Below the pieces are notes generated by a model. It saw only the letters and a program-made list of their open reading frames with translations, searched no databases and was not told the DNA's origin. Positions 1-5,538 of a stretch of DNA of 5,656 nucleotides are shown piece after piece. Every line of letters begins with the position of its first letter. Position 1 is the stretch's first letter. This stretch comes from SAR324 cluster bacterium (lineage in GTDB: Bacteria > SAR324 > JACQKK01), in contig JACZVE010000231.1 of assembly GCA_022572825.1 (NCBI GenBank), forward strand, positions 1 through 5,656, written 5' to 3'. A program made the translations under genes and the position numbers.

Positions 1-1
1 C

Positions 2-394
2 CACGCCCAGCTTGGCGTAATGCCCGGCGGGGGTCTGTCTCAGAAGCTTTCCCGCATCATCGGTTTGCCGCGGGCGATGGCGCTGAGTCTGACGGGCGAA
101 TTTCTCGAGGCCGAGGATGCCCATCGGTGTGGCCTGGTGAGCCAACTGACCTCGCCGGATATGCTGCTGCCGGAAGCCTGGCGGCTCGCGGAGCGCATGG
201 CCCAGGCAGACTCTGCCGTGCTGCAAAAGATGAAGCGGCTCATGAACGCCGGTGCCGCGCACTCGCTGGCAGAGGGTCTGCGGCTGGAGCAAGAGGCCCA
301 CGGGGAGTGGGCGCGCGATGCCGATCTGGCAGCGGTGGACATGCGGCGGGAGCGCGTGATGGAGCGCAATAGAACGCAGCCGGGCAGCCGCTAG
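2..394 (+). CDS. Enoyl-CoA hydratase/isomerase family protein (C-terminal part; 5' end outside window)
   Basis: This is the C-terminal 130 residues of a crotonase-fold enzyme; the family acts on acyl-CoA thioesters, typically hydrating trans-2-enoyl-CoA in fatty-acid or aromatic-acid degradation. The visible part opens with HAQLGVMPGGGLSQKL, the loop and helix that in classical hydratases carry the second catalytic Glu (PEI-LG-IPGAGG). It continues with a typical SLTGEFLEAEDAHRCGLVSQL segment, where 'a-eA---GLV--v' is a family hallmark, and then the C-terminal trimerisation helices. The residue aligned with the catalytic Glu is His, as in the FADTHA-type subgroup of crotonase proteins, so the exact reaction is uncertain. 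The frame is open to the left edge, so the Met at position 20 is internal rather than the start. The TAG stop sits inside the 12-bp palindrome GCCGCTAGCGGC (387-398). Family assignment is firm; substrate is unknown. Confidence 0.9.
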   Translation, partial: HAQLGVMPGGGLSQKLSRIIGLPRAMALSLTGEFLEAEDAHRCGLVSQLTSPDMLLPEAWRLAERMAQADSAVLQKMKRLMNAGAAHSLAEGLRLEQEAHGEWARDADLAAVDMRRERVMERNRTQPGSR

Positions 395-484
395 CGGCGC
401 CCCGGCACCAGACCGCCAGCGAGCGGGATCGGTTGGCGTTGTACGATGCGGGTGGCCGTCGCGCCGTCAGGTGAGACGAAAGAC

Positions 485-492
485 AAGGGGAG
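485..492 (+). promoter_or_regulatory. Ribosome binding site deciding the CNNM/CorC gene start
   Basis: AAGGGGAG is strongly complementary to the 16S anti-Shine-Dalgarno sequence and sits 8 nt before GTG 501. It supports GTG 501 over the in-frame GTG 471 and ATG 531. Confidence 0.7.
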
Positions 493-500
493 CACGATCA

Positions 501-1844
501 GTGGAAGCGGCGATATTGGAAATTCCAACGATGGAACTGACCGGGATCGCGGTCTGCCTGCTCTTTTCCGCGTTTTTCTCCGGCTCCGAGACAGCACTCA
601 CCTCCCTGCCGATGGTGCGGCTGGAGCAGCTACTGGAAAAACATCCCATCTGGGCGCGGTCGCTGCGGCTGTGGAAAGACAATCCCAACGGCATCCTGAC
701 GACCATTCTCATTGGCAACAACATCTTCAACATCACGGCCAGCGCTTTGGCCACGAGTCTTGCCAGCCGTTACTTTTCCACCAGTGGCATTCCCATCGCC
801 GTCGGCGCGATGACCTTTCTGCTGTTATTCTCCAGCGAAATCACCCCCAAGACCCTGGCGCGCGCCTATGCCGAGCTGGTGGCGCCGTTCCTGATGAATC
901 TGGTGGTGGTGTTTCACGTCCTCTTCTTCCCGGTCACCTGGATTTTGACGCTGTTCATCAAGGGTCTGTTCTGGCTCATCGGAGGGCCGCAGGGAGGGCG
1001 CGAGCGGGTCACCGAGGAGGACATCGAGTATATCGTCAGCCTCGGGCGGCGTCAGGGCACGCTGGACGAGGACAAGGAGCACCTGCTGAGCTCGATCTTC
1101 GGGTTTTCGGACACGGCGGCGCGGGAGATCATGGTACCGCGCACCGACATGGTGAGTATCTCGGTGGAAAGTCCCTACAAGAAGGTGGTGGAGGCCAGCC
1201 TCAAATCCGGATTCAGCCGCATTCCCGTCTATGAGCAGTCCATCGACAAGATCGTGGGCATCTTTTACACCAAGAATCTGATCACCCCTCCGTCCAAGGG
1301 GGAGCAGGGCACCTTCCTGGCCAGCCGCATGCGTCCGGCCTTGTTCGTGCCGGAGTCCAAGAAGATCAGCGAGGTGCTCAAGCTGTTCCAGCGCGACCGC
1401 ATGCACATGGCTATCGTGGTCGACGAATTCGGCGGCACCGGCGGATTGTTGACCCTGGAAGACATCATAGAAGAGCTGCTCGGGGAAATTCAGGATGAAT
1501 TCGATGCCGAAGAAGAGCGTCTGATCAGCACCGGCGACGGCACCTACGTCGCCGATGCCCGCGTCGACATCGATGTGCTGGAGGAAGCGCTGGCCATCGC
1601 ATTTCCGAAAGACCGCGATTACGAGAGCCTGGGAGGCTTTCTCATGGAGGAAGCGCACGAGGTGCCCGCAAAAGACTGGGAGCACCTATACGAGGGATAC
1701 GCTTTCCATGTCACCGAGGCGGACCCGCAACGGGTGATCAAGGTACGGATCGAGCGCAGGGAACCCTCGGAGGAAGAAGAAGGCAAGGAACAGATCCGCG
1801 CGGACGCCGGACAGGAGCCGAACGCCAAACAGGCCCGTGGCTGA
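501..1844 (+). CDS. CNNM/CBS/CorC_HlyC-domain membrane protein (hemolysin C/CorB-like family)
   Basis: This inner-membrane protein belongs to the UPF0053/CNNM family, whose members are linked to Mg2+/Co2+ efflux or homeostasis; the 'hemolysin' name is historical. With the GTG start it is 447 residues. Residues ~11-165 form the CNNM (DUF21) domain, with about four hydrophobic segments and the motifs SGSETAL (27-33) and SSEITPKTLA (111-120). Residues ~211-265 (beginning MVPRTDM) and ~280-335 (with DEFGGTGGLLTLEDIIEELL) form the CBS pair, a likely nucleotide sensor. Residues ~345-420 form the CorC_HlyC domain (FPKDRDYESLGGFLM...), followed by a charged Glu/Lys tail. GTG 501 is preferred because AAGGGGAG (485-492) lies 8 nt upstream. 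GTG 471 lacks such a site, and ATG 531, at the first membrane segment, has only a weak one. Family is certain; the transported ion is inferred only from the family. Confidence 0.93.
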   Translation: MEAAILEIPTMELTGIAVCLLFSAFFSGSETALTSLPMVRLEQLLEKHPIWARSLRLWKDNPNGILTTILIGNNIFNITASALATSLASRYFSTSGIPIAVGAMTFLLLFSSEITPKTLARAYAELVAPFLMNLVVVFHVLFFPVTWILTLFIKGLFWLIGGPQGGRERVTEEDIEYIVSLGRRQGTLDEDKEHLLSSIFGFSDTAAREIMVPRTDMVSISVESPYKKVVEASLKSGFSRIPVYEQSIDKIVGIFYTKNLITPPSKGEQGTFLASRMRPALFVPESKKISEVLKLFQRDRMHMAIVVDEFGGTGGLLTLEDIIEELLGEIQDEFDAEEERLISTGDGTYVADARVDIDVLEEALAIAFPKDRDYESLGGFLMEEAHEVPAKDWEHLYEGYAFHVTEADPQRVIKVRIERREPSEEEEGKEQIRADAGQEPNAKQARG

Positions 1845-1925
1845 TATCTCCCGCCACCCGCCCATCTCCGCTAGGTCGATACTGTCGAACCGTGCGCCCG
1901 GCCGGCCCACCACGCGTGGCGCCAA

Positions 1926-1963
1926 GGGTATGGAGCGAACGCGAAAGCCGGTCGGCTATACCC
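1926..1963. repeat. Nested dyad symmetry between the CorC-like gene and the nfu gene
   Basis: GGGTAT (1926-1931) is the inverse complement of ATACCC (1958-1963). Inside it, AGCC (1946-1949) pairs with GGCT (1954-1957) around a GGTC loop, so the right arm GGCTATACCC is contiguous while the left arm is split by 14 nt. It could be an RNA fold at the end of the upstream transcript or a protein-binding site. No T tract follows, so it is not called as a terminator. Another 10-bp palindrome, CCACGCGTGG, lies just upstream at 1910-1919. Confidence 0.35.
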
Positions 1964-1986
1964 GTTAAATAATGCCGTATTTGCAA

Positions 1987-2015
1987 TTGCATTGTCGGCG
2001 CGCTGCTCGTATGAT
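1987..2015 (+). promoter_or_regulatory. Candidate sigma-70-type promoter for the nfu-radical SAM operon
   Basis: TTGCAT (1987-1992) and TATGAT (2010-2015) are separated by 17 bp. The -10 matches the consensus at 5 of 6 positions and the -35 at 3 of 6. The -35 overlaps the perfect palindrome TGCAATTGCA (1982-1991), which might be an operator. Transcription would begin near 2022, giving a leader of about 108 nt that contains a GC hairpin (CGGCGG 2033-2038 with CCGCCG 2052-2057). It is the best-spaced promoter match seen upstream of the nfu gene; not proven. Confidence 0.4.
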
Positions 2016-2032
2016 GAATGCGTCCGGATGCG

Positions 2033-2057
2033 CGGCGGTGCGCGATGGGTGCCGCCG
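2033..2057 (+). other. GC-rich leader hairpin upstream of the nfu gene
   Basis: CGGCGG (2033-2038) can pair with CCGCCG (2052-2057) around a 13-nt loop, in the predicted 5' leader between the candidate promoter and the TTG start. In GC-rich DNA such a match can arise by chance, so a regulatory role is only a possibility. Confidence 0.25.
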
Positions 2058-2116
2058 TCCTTTGGAACCTTGTTCGCCTTGGCAATTCCGCCACCATCGC
2101 CAGCACACCGGCATCT

Positions 2117-2121
2117 GGAGG
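2117..2121 (+). promoter_or_regulatory. Ribosome binding site for the nfu gene (TTG start)
   Basis: GGAGG, within CTGGAGGTA, is a near-perfect Shine-Dalgarno core 8 nt before TTG 2130. It is the main reason to prefer this rare start codon over ATG 2142. Confidence 0.7.
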
Positions 2122-2129
2122 TACTGGGC

Positions 2130-2885
2130 TTGAATGCGCTAATGAAGCCGATCCGATCCCTGTTATCGCGCAAGAGCGACCCGGCGCACTGCGAGTCCGG
2201 GCCGTCCGCCGAGGAAGCCGTCTCTCCGCTGGTGGAGACCATGCGGTGCGAGGATGTCGCCGTCCACCATCTGTGGAGCGACCAACCCAACGCCCTGAAG
2301 TTTCAGGTCGATCGTACGCTGCTGCCGTCCGGCGAGAAGCGCGAGTACGACAGCGGGGAAGCCGCAGCCGACTCGCCCCTGGCCCAGGCGATCTTCGCGG
2401 CAGGGGGGATCGAATCCGTCGTCATCGAAGGCGCCAGCATTACGGTGCTGATGGCGGAGGAGGCGGACTGGGACGGGTTGATGCAAACGCTGCCGGGAGT
2501 GATCCACGGCTTCTTCCACAACGGCGGGGTGGCGTTTCCCGAGGCGGCGGCCGCGCAGCCGAAGAAGCGCTTCGAGTTCGGGTTCAAGCAGGTCACGGCC
2601 CGTTCCCGCGAGGAGCAACTGAAGATCGTGCAGGACCTGCTCGATGGAGAGATCAATCCTTCCGTCGCCGCCCACGGAGGCTCCTTCACGCTGCTCGACG
2701 TGAAGGACAACAACGTCTACGTGCAGCTGGGTGGGGGCTGCCAGGGGTGCGGGATGGCCGACGTCACCCTGCGCCAGGGTGTGGAAGCCCGCATGCGGGA
2801 AGTGCTTCCGGAAATGGTGTCCCTCATCGACACCACGGACCACTCCGCCGGCACCAATCCTTACTACCAACAGGGCAAGAAGTAG
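2130..2885 (+). CDS. Nfu-family iron-sulfur cluster carrier (Nfu_N + NifU C-terminal domain)
   Basis: The product is probably a cytoplasmic carrier that receives a [4Fe-4S] or [2Fe-2S] cluster from the assembly scaffold and hands it to client enzymes. It has 251 residues. Residues ~52-130 match the Nfu_N domain (NALKF..., SPLAQAIFAAGGIESVVIEGASITVLMAEEADWDGLMQTL). Residues ~162-236 match the NifU C-terminal domain, with cluster ligands Cys204 and Cys207 in GGGCQGCGMADVTLRQGVE, ending in TDHSAGTNPYY. The order resembles NFU1-type proteins rather than E. coli NfuA, whose N-domain is A-type. TTG 2130 is chosen because GGAGG (2117-2121) lies 8 nt upstream; ATG 2142 would be 20 nt away. The frame stays open to 1992, but those upstream codons precede the SD and overlap the candidate promoter. 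The gene ends 5 nt before a radical SAM gene, a likely client, so co-transcription is expected. Confidence 0.92.
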   Translation: MNALMKPIRSLLSRKSDPAHCESGPSAEEAVSPLVETMRCEDVAVHHLWSDQPNALKFQVDRTLLPSGEKREYDSGEAAADSPLAQAIFAAGGIESVVIEGASITVLMAEEADWDGLMQTLPGVIHGFFHNGGVAFPEAAAAQPKKRFEFGFKQVTARSREEQLKIVQDLLDGEINPSVAAHGGSFTLLDVKDNNVYVQLGGGCQGCGMADVTLRQGVEARMREVLPEMVSLIDTTDHSAGTNPYYQQGKK

Positions 2886-2890
2886 CGCCC

Positions 2891-4345
2891 GTGCCTGACG
2901 AACGGGCAGACTCCCTCAAGGCACCCGGGCGGGTGCTGCTGCTCTCGTGCTACGAGCTGGGGCACGCCCCCACGGGCTTGGCCTCGCCGGCCGGCTTTCT
3001 CGAGGCGGCGGGGTACCCGCCCGCGCTCCAGGACCTGGCCAGGGAACGGCTGAATGCGGAGATGGTTGCGCGCGCCGGGTTCGTCGGCATCAGTGTGCCC
3101 ATGCACACCGCGTTGCGGCTCGGCATGAAGGTGGCCGAACGGGTACGCGCCATCAATGCGCGGTGTCATATCTGCTTTTACGGGTTGTATGCGCCTCTCA
3201 ACGAGGATCTGCTATTGGGAAGCTCGGCCGATTCCGTCATCGGAGGGGAGTACGAGCCGCCTCTGGTGGCGCTCGTTGAAGCGATGCATGCCGGTCGCGA
3301 CGTGGCGATCGCCGGCGTCTCGCGGCCCCGCCAACGCGAGGCACCGCGGCTGGCGCGCACCCAGTTCGCGGCACCGACACGGGCGGGCCTGCCGGAGTTA
3401 AGCGCGTACGCGCGGCTGATGTACGATGGTGGCTCCCGCAAGGTGGGCTATGTGGAGGCGAGCCGCGGCTGCAAGCACATGTGTTTGCACTGCCCCATCC
3501 CGGCCGTCTATGGGGGTCGCTTTTTCGTTGTACCCCGCGAAATCGTACTGGAGGACATCGCCCGGCAGGTGGCCCAGGGCGCCGGGCACATCACCTTCGG
3601 AGACCCGGACTTTCTGAACGGGCCCGGGCATGCGCTCAAGCTGGTGCAGGCGCTTCACGAGCGTTTCCCGCGGGTGAGCTATGACCTCACCACCAAGGTG
3701 GAACACATCCTCAAGCACGCCGCCCTGATACCGGAGTTGGCCCGGACGGGCTGCCTGTTCGTCGTCTCGGCGGTGGAATCGCTCAGCGACACGGTGCTGC
3801 ACTGCTTGGCAAAGGGCCATACGCGGGCGGACATCGAACGGGCACTCCATATCACGCGCGAGGCGGGGGTCGCACTGCGGCCCACCTGGGTGGCCTTCAC
3901 GCCGTGGACCACGCTGGACGATTACATCGAGATGCTGGCATTCGTGCATCGGGAAGGGCTGGTGCATCACGTGGATGCGGTGCAGTTCACCATCCGGCTC
4001 CTCGTGCCTCCCGGCTCGGCGTTGCTGAACACGCCACAGTGGCTGCCCTATCAGGAGCCGCTCGACCCGGAGTCGCTGGCGCACCCCTGGAGGCATCCGG
4101 ACTCCCGCATGGACGCGCTGCACGCGCGGGTAAGCGCGCTGGTCGAGCAGGCCGCTGGGGACGGCACGCCCGCTGAGGCCGTCTTCGAGGCCATCTGCCG
4201 CGAAGCGCTCTCGGCCGCCGAACGGAACGCTGAAGCGGAGGCGCTGCTTGCCGGGCCATGGATGCAACCGGCGGCCCCTCGCATGACGGAGCCGTGGTTT
4301 TGTTGAGCGGAGCCGACGGGAGACCAGGTGGCCTCCATCATCTAA
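2891..4345 (+). CDS. CUAEP/CCAEP-tail radical SAM selenoprotein (TGA 4304-4306 read as selenocysteine)
   Basis: The product is a 484-residue B12-binding-like/radical SAM enzyme of unknown reaction. Residues ~14-135 form an alpha/beta domain like the N-terminal part of B12-dependent radical SAM proteins (SVPMHTALRLG, FYGLYAPLNEDLL, ADSVIGGEYEPPL), but the DxHxxG cobalamin motif is absent, so B12 binding is doubtful. The radical SAM core (~185-400) carries C194-x3-C198-x2-C201 for the [4Fe-4S] cluster that cleaves S-adenosylmethionine. The reading ends ...TEPWFC471-TGA-AEPTGDQVASII before TAA 4343-4345. The tail Cys-Sec-Ala-Glu-Pro is the signature of the CUAEP/CCAEP-tail family, so TGA is read as Sec472, next to Cys471, a probable selenenylsulfide redox pair. 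A SECIS-like hairpin follows. Start GTG 2891 has only a weak SD (AAGAAG, 2877-2882), suggesting translational coupling to the nfu gene 5 nt upstream. Standard gene callers would stop at 4306. Confidence 0.88.
4304..4339 (+). promoter_or_regulatory. Sec codon TGA with putative bacterial SECIS hairpin
   Basis: After the UGA (4304-4306), GGGAGACC-type sequence 4319-4325 pairs with 4330-4336: G-C, G-C, A-U, G-C, an A/C mismatch, C-G, C-G, closed by the tetraloop AGGU (4326-4329). GA (4315-4316) and UC (4338-4339) may extend it. The loop begins 20 nt after the UGA and has G as its second base, which fits known bacterial SECIS geometry (loop about 16-37 nt downstream, G in the first two loop positions). 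An alternative fold pairs 4309-4314 with 4330-4336 around a bulged C. The element lies inside the coding region, as expected in bacteria, and would bind SelB carrying Sec-tRNA. Function is inferred from position and shape. Confidence 0.65.
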
Positions 4346-4403
4346 TACAGATTCTCTTTCAAAAGGGGGTTATTGCTGAATTGATGAGTCCCTACCCTCG
4401 CCC

Positions 4404-4438
4404 CCTCCCCGCTACGCACAGCTTTGTGGGGACGGAGG
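4404..4438 (+). terminator. GC-rich stem-loop downstream of the radical SAM gene, possible terminator
   Basis: CCTCC (4404-4408) pairs with GGAGG (4434-4438) and CC (4409-4410) with GG (4430-4431), skipping AC. Within the loop CACA (4417-4420) pairs with TGTG (4425-4428) around GCTT. The T-rich stretch TATTTTTG comes only about 15 nt later, so this is at best an imperfect intrinsic terminator. It is the best candidate seen for ending the nfu-radical SAM transcript. Confidence 0.3.
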
Positions 4439-4689
4439 AATTGGGGGGTAAAGTATTTTTGAAACCCGCAATGAGCCAATACTTGAAAGAGAATTGGCTT
4501 AACAATCATCTATAGAAATCAGTGCGCCAGGAACCGTCCCTACCTCAGGAAACAACCGCATACACCGCCCTTCCGACCAGCAGGCCCCTCGAGCTTAGAC
4601 AGAAACATTGGCAGACACGACGGCCCCATCCCGACCTTCCTTGCACCGGTCAGGAATCCCGCCGAGCGGATCGTTGCTATTTCGGCGTT

Positions 4690-4735
4690 GATTTCCGTTG
4701 CTCCGGTAAAGCGGAGGTGTCGATCTCACGGAATC
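4690..4735. repeat. Nested inverted repeat/hairpin in non-coding DNA
   Basis: The outer arms, 4690-4698 (GATTTCCGT) and 4728-4735 (ACGGAATC), form 8 pairs with one bulged T. They enclose a second hairpin, CTCCG (4701-4705) with CGGAG (4712-4716) and loop GTAAAG. Two-level pairing over 46 nt makes a structured RNA or a mobile-repeat relic conceivable. No family is recognised and there is no T tract for termination. Confidence 0.4.
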
Positions 4736-5039
4736 TGTTCGCTGCCATCCTGAGACGGATTCGCCGACTGATTCAGCCGGTGCCGGTGTGACGGCCCAGC
4801 CTGTGAGTGAAATCAATGGCCGGATTCCAGAACGAGAGCGAAAGGATTCTTGGTCGCATTACTGTGTCGGAACACCCCGGAAAAAGGTTCGGAGCACCCT
4901 TCGCAAATCAAAATCGGGTCAGGCAACTTGATTTCTTGGTTTCGTCTTCCGGATTTGTGGTATGAAGCCCCTGTGAGCACGCGTGCAGGTTTCCCGCGGC
5001 TCCATCTGGGAAATATCGGTTAATCCTCCCCGTTGGGCC

Positions 5040-5230
5040 TGACCTGCCCCCGGTTATTGTACCACTCCCAATGTTAATCCCGAAGGATCGGTACCCCCTG
5101 CCGGGACCATCCAAGGCACCACGGTCCTTGGGACTGGAGACCTGTAGCCCAAGGAGCTGTGTGGGCGAATGTGATTGTGTGGGAACCACCACCTGCTCAG
5201 GGATCTCACGTTCACCCTCCTCAAGTCCCC
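5040..5230 (-). mobile_element. IS3-family insertion sequence remnant (3' end of the element)
   Basis: The minus-strand transposase tail ends at 5054-5056 and runs directly into a terminal sequence whose outer edge at 5040 reads TGACCTGCCCCCGGTT on the + strand. A transposase stop codon at or inside the terminal repeat is usual in IS3-family elements, and ends of the type TGACCTGCCCC are familiar in that family. The matching inverted end (GGGGGCAGGTCA-like) is not found to the right within the window, so the element is a one-ended fragment. The right limit is uncertain; recognisable homology fades near the nine-C run at 5227-5235. Confidence 0.65.
5054..5215 (-). pseudogene. IS3-family transposase, C-terminal fragment
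   Basis: On the minus strand this frame reads ...LSRWWFPHNHIRPHSSLGYRSPVPRTVVP... and ends GLTLGVVQ-stop. The W-x(n)-N-x-IRPHSSLGYRSP block is the well-known C-terminal signature following the integrase (DDE) core of IS3-family OrfB transposases. Only about the last 50 residues are recognisable. The frame continues upstream to 5383 but loses similarity near the run of nine C/G at 5227-5235, where a frameshift or rearrangement may lie. The catalytic DDE residues, normally well upstream of this block, are missing, so the fragment cannot be active. The product would have been the DNA-cutting and joining enzyme of the element. Confidence 0.75.
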
Positions 5231-5312
5231 CCCCCTCGGCCAACCTCTCCTGGCCACCGACCCCCAAGGCGGTATTCTCCGGTTCAGCTCCTTAGCGGAT
5301 TGACTAAACGTC

Positions 5313-5328
5313 TTAGCCATTTGGCTAA
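5313..5328. repeat. Perfect 16-bp inverted repeat
   Basis: TTAGCC (5313-5318) and GGCTAA (5323-5328) are perfect inverse complements around ATTT. The position, between the IS remnant and the sigma-54 promoter about 120 bp downstream, would suit a regulator or enhancer-binding-protein site, but this is only positional reasoning. Confidence 0.35.
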
Positions 5329-5445
5329 CCCCTCCAGACTGGGACCCCGATGCCCGGCAACTTCCCTGGAAAGCACACGCCAAATTCTTTAAGAAATCAA
5401 CGTGGTTCCGTGCTTAGCCTGGCTGACCTCCCCCAGGTTCAGCAG

Positions 5446-5463
5446 TTGGCATGGGGATTGCTT
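5446..5463 (+). promoter_or_regulatory. Sigma-54 (RpoN) -24/-12 promoter
   Basis: TTGGCATGGGGATTGCTT matches the RpoN consensus YTGGCACGNNNNTTGCW at every defined position except one (T for C in the -24 element). The invariant GG (5448-5449) and GC (5460-5461) are separated by exactly 10 bp. Transcription should begin near 5473. Such promoters need an activator ATPase (bacterial enhancer-binding protein) bound typically 80-200 bp upstream, so the downstream exported-protein gene is probably under conditional control. Confidence 0.75.
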
Positions 5464-5508
5464 AATCATAGAAACATGAACGCGAAATCCAAACGAGAGG
5501 GTCAGATG

Positions 5509-5523
5509 GCGAGAACATCTCGC
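5509..5523 (+). other. Small hairpin in the 5' leader of the exported-protein gene
   Basis: GCGAG (5509-5513) pairs perfectly with CTCGC (5519-5523) around AACAT, ending 4 nt before the AGGA ribosome binding site (5528-5531). It could stabilise the leader or modulate translation; no further evidence. Confidence 0.35.
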
Positions 5524-5538
5524 GGCGAGGAAAGAGTC

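Larger units (their letters stand above)
4346..5039. other. Apparent non-coding or decayed region
   Basis: No intact gene is recognised in these ~700 bp on either strand. The first part (to about 4520) is visibly more A/T-rich than the genes before it. One open frame there, ending at TAG 4513-4515, reads ...YPRPLPATHSFVGTEELGGKVFLKP, which faintly recalls the C-terminus of zinc-type alcohol dehydrogenases/quinone oxidoreductases; this is too weak to call. A nested hairpin sits at 4690-4735. Open frames at 4522-4791 (+) and 4595-4816 (-) have no domain, no SD and an atypical composition, and are treated as chance. The region is best read as intergenic DNA with possible gene debris next to an insertion-sequence scar. 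Confidence 0.5.

Noticed and set aside
825..1685. 286-codon minus-strand open frame opposite the CNNM/CorC gene
   Set aside because: Antisense shadow of a real gene in GC-rich DNA; no domain and no ribosome binding site seen.
2018..2890. Long upstream extension of the radical SAM reading frame
   Set aside because: It overlaps the nfu gene in another frame, has Arg/Gly-rich low-complexity content typical of a GC-rich shadow, and shows no domain. The start is placed at GTG 2891.
3398..4267. 289-codon open frame on the minus strand opposite the radical SAM gene
   Set aside because: It mirrors a confidently identified gene, and its product is His/Arg/Pro-rich without recognisable motifs.
4522..4791. 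Open frame of 89 codons starting GTG in the gene-free region
   Set aside because: No SD, no family resemblance and unusual composition; likely chance.
4908..5267. 119-codon minus-strand open frame spanning the IS end
   Set aside because: It is in a different frame from the transposase signature and runs across the IS terminus, so it is not a coherent gene.
5476..5538. Longer N-terminus for the exported protein from ATG 5476
   Set aside because: It lies about 3 nt from the predicted sigma-54 transcription start, has no SD, and would put a 21-residue charged extension ahead of a normal signal peptide.
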